A stretch of DNA of 16,898 nt from Phyllobacteriaceae bacterium. Its GTDB lineage: Bacteria; Pseudomonadota; Alphaproteobacteria; Rhizobiales; Rhizobiaceae. The notes beneath the pieces are model-generated. The model saw only the letters and a program-made list of their open reading frames with translations. It did not search any database and was not told the origin of the DNA. Position 1 is the first letter of the stretch; each line of letters starts with the position of its first letter. The stretch spans positions 1-16,898 of the forward strand of contig JAHEGF010000047.1 of assembly GCA_024645155.1 (NCBI GenBank), given 5' to 3'. Below, in pieces: positions 5,571-12,672 of this stretch. The position numbers and the translations under genes were made by a program.

Positions 5571-8372
5571 TTGACTGAACAAAAACCACCTTCGGGACCC
5601 GTCGGTCCAGGTAGCGGCATAGGCCCGATCTCGATCATCGAGGAGATGCAGCGTTCGTATCTCGATTATGCGATGAGCGTGATCGTCAGCCGGGCGCTGC
5701 CTGATGTCCGTGACGGCCTCAAACCGGTCCACAGGCGCATCCTCTATGCCATGCATGAGAGTGGCTATCACTGGAACAGGAAGTACGTAAAATCGTCACG
5801 CATCGTCGGCGACGTGATGGGTAAATACCACCCTCATGGTGACAGCGCGATATACGATGCAATGGTACGCATGGCACAGGACTGGTCGTTGCGCGTGCCG
5901 CTGGTCGACGGGCAGGGCAATTTCGGTTCGATCGACGGCGATCCGCCGGCGGCGATGCGCTACACCGAATCGCGCCTCGAAAAGATCGCCCACAGCCTGC
6001 TCGAAGACATTGACAAGGATACGGTCGATTTCCAGGAGAACTACGACGGTTCGGAAAGCGAACCGAAGGTTTTGCCGGCGCGTTTTCCCAATCTGCTGAC
6101 CAATGGTTCCGGCGGCATCGCTGTTGGAATGGCGACAAACATTCCGCCGCACAATCTTGTCGAAGTCATCAATGGCTGCATCGCGATGATCGAAAATCCG
6201 TCGATCGAGCTTGCCGAGATGATGGAAATCATCCCGGGGCCGGATTTTCCGACAGGCGGCATCGTGCTCGGCAAGGCAGGCATTCACAGCGCCTATTCGA
6301 CGGGCCGCGGGTCGATACTGATGCGCGGACGGGTGGCGGTCGAGGAAATCCGCAATGACCGGGAAGCCCTGATCATCACCGAGGTACCCTACCAGGTCAA
6401 CAAGGCCTCGATGATCGAGAAGATGGCCGAACTGGTGCGTGACAAGCGGATCGAGGGCATCTCCGATATCCGCGATGAATCCGACCGCAAGGGTTACCGG
6501 GTTGTTGTCGAACTGAAACGTGACGCGGTTGCCGACGTGGTGTTGAACCAGCTCTACCGCTACACGCCCTTGCAAACGTCGTTTGGCGCCAACATGGTTG
6601 CGCTCACCGGCGGCAAGCCGGAGCAGATGATTCTGCTCGACATGCTGCGTGCATTTGTGGTTTTCCGTGAGGAAGTGGTCAGCCGGCGCACCAAGTATCT
6701 TCTCGGCAAGGCACGCGACCGCGCCCATGTTCTTGTTGGTCTCGCAATCGCTGTTGCAAATATCGAGGAAGTCATCGCCTTGATCCGCAAGGCACCGGAT
6801 CCGCAAACGGCGCGTGAGCAGTTGATGGAAAGGCGCTGGCCGGCGAGGGATGTCGCACCACTGATCGAACTGATTGATGACCCGCGCCACCGTCTCAACG
6901 ATGACGGCACCTACAACCTGTCTGATACGCAGGCGCGTGCAATCCTCGAACTGCGTCTGCAACGCCTGACCGCGCTTGGCCGCGATGAGATTGCCGACGA
7001 ACTGAACACCATTGCCGACGAGATAAAGGATTATCTGGACATCCTGTCTTCACGCGCGCGCATCCAGCAGATCGTAATCGGGGAACTGGCTGAAATACGC
7101 GAGGAATTCGGCACGCCAAGACGGACCGAGCTTGCCGAAGGCGGCGCCGACATGGACGACGAGGATCTGATTGCGCGCGAGGACATGGTCGTCACGGTCA
7201 GTAATTCCGGATACATCAAGCGGGTTCCGCTTTCGATCTACCGGGCACAGCGGCGCGGCGGCAAGGGCCGGTCCGGCATGTCGACGAAGGAAGAGGATTT
7301 CGTTACCCGCCTGTTTGTCGCCAACACCCATACGCCCATTTTGTTTTTCTCGTCACGGGGCATAGTCTACAAGGAAAAGGTCTGGCGACTGCCGATTGGC
7401 TCACCGCAGTCACGCGGCAAGGCGTTGATCAACATGCTGCCGCTGGAACAGGACGAGCGTATCACGACAATCATGCCGTTGCCCGAGGACGAGGACAGCT
7501 GGGGCGAACTCGACGTGATGTTTGCGACCACCCGCGGGACTGTGCGTCGCAACAAGCTGTCGGATTTTGTTCAGGTCAACCGCAATGGCAAGATCGCTAT
7601 GAAGCTTGATGAGGCAGATGCCATAGTCGGGGTCGAAACCTGCTCGGAAGACAGCGATATCATGCTGACCACCGCATTGGGGCAGTGCATCCGCTTCAAC
7701 GTCAATGATGTTCGCGTGTTTGCCGGCCGTAATTCAATCGGTGTCCGCGGGATCAAGCTGGGCAAGGCCGACGAAATCATATCGATGTCGGTCCTGCACC
7801 ATGTCGACGCGACGCCGGAAGAACGCACTGCCTTCCTGAAACATGCAGCGATGGAGCGCCGCGCGCTTGCTGCCGAGGCGTCTGACGAAGACAGTGTTGA
7901 TCCTGCCATAAGTGACGAAGAAGACGAAATCGCTGGCGATGGGTCAATCAGCGCAGAGCGTTTCGAAGAACTGAAAGAACACGAGGAGTTCGTTCTGTCT
8001 GTGAGTGAATTCGGTTATGGCAAACGCACTTCCTCATACGATTTCCGTGTCTCTGGCCGCGGCGGTAAAGGGATCAAGGCAACCGACACAAGCAAACGAG
8101 GCGAAATCGGACCGCTGGTCGCTTCGTTTCCCGTCGAGGATGGTGACCAGATCATGCTGGTTACCAATGGCGGTCAGGTCATCCGCGTTCCGGTGCACGA
8201 CATCCGCTTTGCAAGCCGCGCAACCAAGGGCGTGACGATCTTCAACACCGGCGGCGACGAAAAGGTCGTATCAGTGGAGCGGATCTCGGAACCGCACGGT
8301 GAAGATGAAAACGATGAAAACGGCGGCACGGAGGCGGACCGGCAGGGTGATGACACCGGCGGGACGGCCTGA
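5571..8372 (+). CDS. gyrA: DNA gyrase subunit A
   Basis: GyrA cuts and rejoins the DNA gate of gyrase and wraps DNA for negative supercoiling. The product has 933 residues. The breakage-reunion domain carries catalytic Tyr131 (AAMRYTESR). The quinolone pocket HPHGDSAIYD has Ser92 and Asp96, the residues matching the sensitive E. coli Ser83 and Asp87. The GyrA box QRRGGKG is at 560-566, at the start of the C-terminal pinwheel. An acidic insertion of about 60 residues (roughly 744-804) interrupts that domain, and the C-terminus is also acidic. The start is TTG at 5571, with AAGGTG at 5555-5560; the next in-frame Met (26) falls inside the conserved PISIIEEMQ block, so it is too late. Confidence 0.97.
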   Translation: MTEQKPPSGPVGPGSGIGPISIIEEMQRSYLDYAMSVIVSRALPDVRDGLKPVHRRILYAMHESGYHWNRKYVKSSRIVGDVMGKYHPHGDSAIYDAMVRMAQDWSLRVPLVDGQGNFGSIDGDPPAAMRYTESRLEKIAHSLLEDIDKDTVDFQENYDGSESEPKVLPARFPNLLTNGSGGIAVGMATNIPPHNLVEVINGCIAMIENPSIELAEMMEIIPGPDFPTGGIVLGKAGIHSAYSTGRGSILMRGRVAVEEIRNDREALIITEVPYQVNKASMIEKMAELVRDKRIEGISDIRDESDRKGYRVVVELKRDAVADVVLNQLYRYTPLQTSFGANMVALTGGKPEQMILLDMLRAFVVFREEVVSRRTKYLLGKARDRAHVLVGLAIAVANIEEVIALIRKAPDPQTAREQLMERRWPARDVAPLIELIDDPRHRLNDDGTYNLSDTQARAILELRLQRLTALGRDEIADELNTIADEIKDYLDILSSRARIQQIVIGELAEIREEFGTPRRTELAEGGADMDDEDLIAREDMVVTVSNSGYIKRVPLSIYRAQRRGGKGRSGMSTKEEDFVTRLFVANTHTPILFFSSRGIVYKEKVWRLPIGSPQSRGKALINMLPLEQDERITTIMPLPEDEDSWGELDVMFATTRGTVRRNKLSDFVQVNRNGKIAMKLDEADAIVGVETCSEDSDIMLTTALGQCIRFNVNDVRVFAGRNSIGVRGIKLGKADEIISMSVLHHVDATPEERTAFLKHAAMERRALAAEASDEDSVDPAISDEEDEIAGDGSISAERFEELKEHEEFVLSVSEFGYGKRTSSYDFRVSGRGGKGIKATDTSKRGEIGPLVASFPVEDGDQIMLVTNGGQVIRVPVHDIRFASRATKGVTIFNTGGDEKVVSVERISEPHGEDENDENGGTEADRQGDDTGGTA

Positions 8373-8405
8373 GATATCCTGACAGGCAAAGAAACGTCTT
8401 CTTAA

Positions 8406-8561
8406 TCAGCGCGAAACCGGGTTTCTCCATTGCTGGTGCTTTACCAGGCGCTGGTGGCCGATCTCCAGGGTATGCAGGCGCCTGGATTCCTCATGTAGCG
8501 CAATAGCTGTTGCTATCATCATGGCAATTGTCATGGCCGCGGCGAGTACAATAATGATCAT
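8406..8561 (-). CDS. 51-residue single-pass membrane micro-protein
   Basis: On the minus strand an ATG (8559-8561) opens a 51-codon frame ending in TGA (8406-8408). It has an excellent ribosome binding site, AGAGGAG (8569-8575), seven bases upstream. Residues 2-22 (IIIVLAAAMTIAMMIATAIAL) form one hydrophobic helix. The rest (from HEESRRLHTLEIGHQRLVKH) is charged, basic and probably helical, ending WRNPVSR. This is a typical small anchored-protein design with the tail likely on the cytoplasmic side. The frame is convergent with gyrA, ending 33 bp past its stop. I recognise no family. The ribosome binding site together with a clean membrane segment makes it a better gene candidate than its size suggests. 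Confidence 0.6.
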   Translation of the reverse strand: MIIIVLAAAMTIAMMIATAIALHEESRRLHTLEIGHQRLVKHQQWRNPVSR

Positions 8562-8769
8562 TGTTCCACTCCTCTTGTGCCGATGAAATGTGCGAGTCCG
8601 TGTTTCATTCCATCAATGGCATACCTATCGCGCACTCGTTGTGAACAGGCTCTGATGGGCCTATTCATCTGCGGTTCACCGGACAGGTGTGTGATGGTAG
8701 CACCGGCTTAGGTCTTGCGCTCGGGGAGCTTTGTTCTAGGGTTATGAGACGGTTACCGGAGTCGGCCAA

Positions 8770-9414
8770 ATGCCTGAGCTTTCAGTTCTGATTTCGTTTG
8801 TGATGATTACCGCAGTCGTTGTCATCGTGCCCGGCCCAACGGTTACTGTCATCGTGGCAAATTCGCTGCGACACGGCTACAAAGCCGGATTGGCAAATGT
8901 CGCGGGCACCCAGCTTGGCATTGCCCTTATGATTGTCGTGCTTGCAGCAGGATTTTCGGCTGTTGTCGAATACATGGCGTCACTATTTGATATCCTGCGG
9001 ATCACCGGTGCCGTCTATCTGATATGGCTCGGGATAAGACTGTGGCGCTCCAATGGCACGCTGGCGGTTACGGTCGCGCATGTACCCGACCCTTCCGGCC
9101 GGTCATTTGTCGCGCAAGGGTTCATGGTCATTTGCTCCAATCCCAAAGCGTTGCTGTTTTTCGGGGCCCTGATCCCGCAATTTGTCAGTCCGGATAGCGG
9201 TAATCCCGCTTGCCAAACGGTTCTGTTTGGAGCCCTGTTCATGGCAATTGCGACGGTGTTTGATTCCGTCTACGCATTTGCAGCCGGTGGTGCAGGTCAT
9301 TTGTTGAGCCGTTCGCGTCTGAAGCTCGTTGAACGGCTGTCGGGGACGGCCTTGATTTTTGGTGGAGCGTGGCTGCTGGCCATGCGTCGGCAAGCCCAGG
9401 GAGTTTTCCAATGA
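8770..9414 (+). CDS. LysE/RhtB-family amino-acid exporter
   Basis: The 214-residue product is an inner-membrane protein with about six hydrophobic segments. Near the N-terminus, VPGPTVTVIVANSLRHGYKA followed by GLANVAGTQLG is the LysE/RhtB signature. NPKALLFFGALIPQFV in the middle is the second conserved block, and the sequence SGTALIFGGAWLLAM closes it. The family exports basic or neutral amino acids and related metabolites; the substrate here cannot be assigned. The start at 8770 has GGAG at 8758-8761. The stop overlaps the start of the next gene (ATGA), so the two are probably translated together. Confidence 0.93.
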   Translation: MPELSVLISFVMITAVVVIVPGPTVTVIVANSLRHGYKAGLANVAGTQLGIALMIVVLAAGFSAVVEYMASLFDILRITGAVYLIWLGIRLWRSNGTLAVTVAHVPDPSGRSFVAQGFMVICSNPKALLFFGALIPQFVSPDSGNPACQTVLFGALFMAIATVFDSVYAFAAGGAGHLLSRSRLKLVERLSGTALIFGGAWLLAMRRQAQGVFQ

Positions 9415-9812
9415 ACAAGTCGGCTCTTTTTTTGGCTTTAACCCTTTCCATCGCAACCGCATTGCCGGCGCGTGCCACCGGCGACATCGACTGCAAGGCG
9501 GTTGACGGTTCCGATGCCGAATTGACCCTGAATATCGGGACATTACCGGTTTTGAACATCCTGGCGGCGACAATCGTTGTAAATGACACGGTCTGGTCGA
9601 CAAATCCGGGAAAAGGCGAGATCGAGATCATTGTCGGCCAGGCGGCCGAGGACGGCAACTTGCTGATAGCCGACTTTACCGACACCAATGTGCTCGGCAT
9701 CGTTGCCTCGCTCCGGCTGTTGCAGGCCGATGCGCGAGACGATTTCGTTCGCGCAGGCACGTTGGAGATCACGGGGACCAGCGCACATGGCATGCTGTGT
9801 GTGGGACCGTAG
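9411..9812 (+). CDS. Small exported protein of unknown function
   Basis: This 133-residue protein has a signal peptide (MNKSALFLALTLSIATALPA, cleavage probably after ARA at about residue 22). The mature part is about 110 residues, rich in beta-prone segments (AELTLNIGTLPVLNILAATI). It has just two cysteines, one near each end of the mature chain (DIDCKA and MLCVGP), which could form a disulfide. No named domain is recognised. Its ATG overlaps the stop of the LysE-type exporter gene by four bases and is preceded by AGGGAG (9398-9403). That suggests a two-gene unit, though a shared function with the exporter is only inferred. Confidence 0.78.
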   Translation: MNKSALFLALTLSIATALPARATGDIDCKAVDGSDAELTLNIGTLPVLNILAATIVVNDTVWSTNPGKGEIEIIVGQAAEDGNLLIADFTDTNVLGIVASLRLLQADARDDFVRAGTLEITGTSAHGMLCVGP

Positions 9813-9880
9813 CCGCGTGGTCCAATTAGTGCGGTTCGGCGAATTGCAATCGGCCGACAGCCTCTGTAGAAGCTGAATTC

Positions 9881-10378
9881 ATGACAAGCACAGCCCTCTA
9901 TGCCGGCTCGTTTGATCCGGTCACCAACGGCCACATGGATATTCTGCGCGGAGCCCTGGTTCTCGCGGATTCAATCATCGTTGCGATTGGTGTCCAGGCA
10001 AACAAGAACCCGCTGTTCACTTTTGAGGAGCGGGTTGAACTGATCAAAGAAGCGTCGTCTCAGTCTTTGGGAAAAGATGCTTTACGGATCCACGTCGTCT
10101 CGTTTTCGGGGCTGGTGGTTGATGCTGCGCGCGAACACAATGCACGTATCATGGTACGCGGTCTGCGTGACGGCACCGATCTCGATTACGAGATGCAGAT
10201 GTCAGGCATGAACGGGCAAATGGCGCCCGACGTGTTAACGGTATTTCTTCCTGCCAGTCCGGCGGTTCGCCACATTACCGCTACGCTGGTGCGCCAGATT
10301 GCGGCAATGGGCGGCGATATCAACGATTTTGTCCCGGCGGTGGTTGCCGAGGCAATTGCAAAGAAACTCTCTCAGTAA
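9881..10378 (+). CDS. coaD: Phosphopantetheine adenylyltransferase
   Basis: CoaD transfers AMP from ATP to 4'-phosphopantetheine, giving dephospho-CoA, the penultimate step of CoA synthesis in the cytoplasm. The 165-residue length is typical. The nucleotidyltransferase signature GSFDPVTNGHMDI gives T15-N-G-H18. RGLRDGTDLDYE is the conserved substrate-binding stretch, and HITATLVRQIAAMGGD replaces the ISST-type motif of enterobacterial enzymes, a variant that is common in alphaproteobacteria as far as I recall. The start at 9881 has only a weak ribosome binding site. It is followed 16 bp later by a periplasmic cyclophilin gene, so it heads a probable three-gene unit ending at the terminator at 11541. 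Confidence 0.96.
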   Translation: MTSTALYAGSFDPVTNGHMDILRGALVLADSIIVAIGVQANKNPLFTFEERVELIKEASSQSLGKDALRIHVVSFSGLVVDAAREHNARIMVRGLRDGTDLDYEMQMSGMNGQMAPDVLTVFLPASPAVRHITATLVRQIAAMGGDINDFVPAVVAEAIAKKLSQ

Positions 10379-10394
10379 AGACACGGAAATCCCA

Positions 10395-10976
10395 ATGCGA
10401 AACCTATGGCTGACGGCTGGCGCAATCGCGCTTTTCACACTCTTTGGCATCGTGCGGGGCCTGGCTGCTTCGCCTGAAGATACGCTGATCCTGAACCTGC
10501 CCGGTGGCGAGGTGCGTATTGCACTGCGCCCTGATATCGCACCGAAACATGTGGCGCAGATCAAGAAGCTCGTGCGTCAGGGTGAATACGACAATGTCGC
10601 TTTCCACCGTGTCATCGACGGCTTCATGGCACAAACCGGCGATGTGCAGTTCGGGGACCTCGAAGACGGCTATTCCGAGCAGCGCGTCGGCACCGGTGGC
10701 TCCGGCCTTCCGGATATTCCGGCAGAATTTTCCAACACCAATTTCATGCGCGGCGTTGTCGGCATGGCCCGTTCGCAGGACCCGGATTCGGCCAATTCGC
10801 AGTTCTTCATCATGTTTGATGCGGCGCCGCATCTCCACGGCGGTTATACGGTCGTGGGTGAAGTGGAAGCCGGCATGGAATTTGTCGATGCACTGAAAAA
10901 GGGTTCACCGGCCCAAAATGGATCGGTCAACGATCCGGACCGCATCATTTCGGCCAAGATAGCTGCCGACCAGTAA
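10395..10976 (+). CDS. Periplasmic cyclophilin-type peptidyl-prolyl isomerase
   Basis: The 193-residue product has a signal peptide (hydrophobic from LWLTAGAIALFTLFG, cleavage near LAA at 23-25) and a bacterial cyclophilin domain. The active-site block is FHRVIDGFMAQTGD, with the catalytic Arg after the His. SANSQFFIMFDAAPHLHGGY and VVGEVEAGMEFVD complete the fold. It catalyses cis-trans isomerisation of Xaa-Pro bonds in exported proteins. The ATG at 10395 was chosen because it begins the signal peptide. It is a paralogue of the next gene, whose product has the same core motifs but no signal peptide. Confidence 0.93.
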   Translation: MRNLWLTAGAIALFTLFGIVRGLAASPEDTLILNLPGGEVRIALRPDIAPKHVAQIKKLVRQGEYDNVAFHRVIDGFMAQTGDVQFGDLEDGYSEQRVGTGGSGLPDIPAEFSNTNFMRGVVGMARSQDPDSANSQFFIMFDAAPHLHGGYTVVGEVEAGMEFVDALKKGSPAQNGSVNDPDRIISAKIAADQ

Positions 10977-11005
10977 TCTGAATAACTAGTCACAAGGATA
11001 GAAAC

Positions 11006-11518
11006 ATGACCGATATCAAAGATCCGGAAAACACCATCATCATGGACACGACGCAGGGAAAGGTCGTGATCGAACTTCATTCCGACCTTGCCCCGAAACA
11101 TGTCGCCCGTATCAAGGAACTGACACGGGAAGGTGCTTATGACGGCGTGGTGTTTCACCGGGTAATTGATGGATTCATGGCACAAACCGGCGATGTGAAA
11201 TTCGGCAAGTCCACCGGCGCGGACTTCAATCCTTCACGGGCGGGCATGGGCGGATCGGACCGTCCGGATCTCGAGGCGGAATTTTCCAACTTGAACCATG
11301 CGCGCGGAACCTGTTCGATGGCGAGGGCACAGAATCCGAATTCCGCCAATTCGCAGTTTTTCATCTGCTTTGATGACGCCGCGTTTCTCAACCGGCAATA
11401 CACTGTTTGGGGTCAGGTCGTTTCCGGGATGGACAATGTCGACAAGATCAAGCGCGGCGAGCCGGTCCCCGATCCTGACAAGATCGTGTCCATGAAGGTT
11501 GCAGCAGACGCGGAATAA
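11006..11518 (+). CDS. Cytoplasmic cyclophilin-type peptidyl-prolyl isomerase
   Basis: The 170-residue cyclophilin has no signal peptide, so it should act in the cytoplasm. Core motifs are FHRVIDGFMAQTGD, FSNLNHARGTCSMARA, NSANSQFFICFDDA and YTVWGQVVSGMD. The Trp in YTVWGQV is the residue tied to cyclosporin binding in other cyclophilins; the upstream paralogue has Val there. The start at 11006 has AAGGA at 10994-10998. It sits 29 bp after the periplasmic paralogue and is followed by a strong terminator, so it ends the coaD unit. Confidence 0.95.
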   Translation: MTDIKDPENTIIMDTTQGKVVIELHSDLAPKHVARIKELTREGAYDGVVFHRVIDGFMAQTGDVKFGKSTGADFNPSRAGMGGSDRPDLEAEFSNLNHARGTCSMARAQNPNSANSQFFICFDDAAFLNRQYTVWGQVVSGMDNVDKIKRGEPVPDPDKIVSMKVAADAE

Positions 11519-11540
11519 TCGGCTTTACACTTGTATCCGG

Positions 11541-11572
11541 CGGCGCCACTTTGCGTGGCGCCGTTTGCTTTT
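11541..11572 (+). terminator. Rho-independent terminator after the coaD-cyclophilin unit
   Basis: CGGCGCCAC (11541-11549) pairs with GTGGCGCCG (11555-11563) around a five-base loop, TTTGC, followed by TTTGCTTTT. It lies 22 bp after the cyclophilin stop and before queA, so it should end the upstream transcript, with queA then needing its own promoter or read-through. Confidence 0.85.
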
Positions 11573-11598
11573 CCGGCCCAATAGGCGAAAATTATCCG

Positions 11599-12672
11599 AT
11601 GCGCGTCGATCTGTTCGATTTTGACCTGCCACCCGACAAGATAGCGCTACGCCCCGCAGTACCGCGGGATTCCGCGCGCCTTCTGCATGTTCAGGCAAAC
11701 GGAGCGCTCGAAGACCGCCAGATGACTGACCTGCCATCACTGGTGAAGCCGGGTGACCTGCTGGTATTCAACAACACCAAGGTCATCCCAGCCCAGCTTT
11801 TTGGCGTGAGGCACCGGGGCGACAGCGTGTTGCGCGTATCAGCGACCTTGCATCAACGATGCGGTCAGGATCGCTGGAAAGCATTCATACGCCCGGCAAA
11901 ACGGCTCAGACAGGGCGACAGGCTTCGCTTTGGCAGTAACAATCCCGCCTGTCTCAGCGGTTCGCTGGACGGCACAATTGCCCAAAAAGGCGACAATGGC
12001 GAAATCGAGATCGCTTTCGACCTTGGCGGGCCGGTTCTCGATGAGGCGATTACCGCGATCGGGCACATCCCGCTGCCGCCATATATTGCATCCAAAAGAC
12101 CGGACGATGAACGCGATCGCTTGGACTACCAGACAGTGTACGCAGAAAAGGAAGGGGCGGTTGCCGCCCCGACGGCCGGATTGCATTTCACTACCGAACT
12201 TCTTAAAATACTTGAATTAAATAATATAAACCATTGTTTTATAACACTTCATGTTGGTGCTGGTACTTTTATACCGGTCAAGGCCGATGATACCGATGAG
12301 CACCGGATGCATGCGGAATACGGGGAGATCGGTCACGAGACCGCAGCATTGATCAACAAGACAAGGAAGAGTGGCGGGCGGGTAGTTGCCGTTGGCACAA
12401 CATCGCTGCGGCTCTTGGAATCGGCAGCCGATGAGGCAGGCAGGGTCCGTGCGTGGTCCGGTTCCACCGATATCTTCATAACGCCGGGATACCGGTTTCG
12501 GCTTGTCGACGGGCTGGTTACCAATTTCCACCTGCCGCGGTCGACGCTCTTCATGCTGGTTTGCGCGTTTTCGGGCATCAAAACCATGCATGCCGCCTAT
12601 GCCCACGCCGTTGAATACGGCTACCGTTTCTATTCCTATGGAGACGGCAGCCTGTTATGGAGGCAAAAGTGA
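11599..12672 (+). CDS. queA: S-adenosylmethionine:tRNA ribosyltransferase-isomerase
   Basis: QueA transfers and isomerises the ribosyl moiety of SAM onto preQ1 in tRNA, giving epoxyqueuosine. The 357-residue product shows the family blocks in order: VDLFDFDLPPDKIALRPA, LLVFNNTKVIPAQLFG, DYQTVYAEKEGAVAAPTAGL, TLHVGAGTFIPVKADDT and NFHLPRSTLFMLVCAFSG. The start ATG at 11599 matches the family N-terminus; the ribosome binding site is weak. Codons 201-225 or so (about 12200-12274) are made almost wholly of AT-rich codons, unlike the rest of the gene, although the protein sequence there is normal. Its stop overlaps the tgt start, as expected for a queuosine operon. Confidence 0.96.
   Translation: MRVDLFDFDLPPDKIALRPAVPRDSARLLHVQANGALEDRQMTDLPSLVKPGDLLVFNNTKVIPAQLFGVRHRGDSVLRVSATLHQRCGQDRWKAFIRPAKRLRQGDRLRFGSNNPACLSGSLDGTIAQKGDNGEIEIAFDLGGPVLDEAITAIGHIPLPPYIASKRPDDERDRLDYQTVYAEKEGAVAAPTAGLHFTTELLKILELNNINHCFITLHVGAGTFIPVKADDTDEHRMHAEYGEIGHETAALINKTRKSGGRVVAVGTTSLRLLESAADEAGRVRAWSGSTDIFITPGYRFRLVDGLVTNFHLPRSTLFMLVCAFSGIKTMHAAYAHAVEYGYRFYSYGDGSLLWRQK

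Noticed and set aside
5646..5648. ATG at codon 26 as the gyrA start
   Set aside because: It would remove the conserved PISIIEE block before the breakage-reunion domain.
8444..8485. Inverted repeat CCAGGCGC / GCGCCTGG after gyrA as a terminator
   Set aside because: The loop is 26 bases and no T-run follows on either strand; the bases also lie in the micro-protein frame.
12657..12659. ATG as the tgt start
   Set aside because: It overlaps the GGAGG that correctly serves the GTG at 12669, and homology fits the later start.
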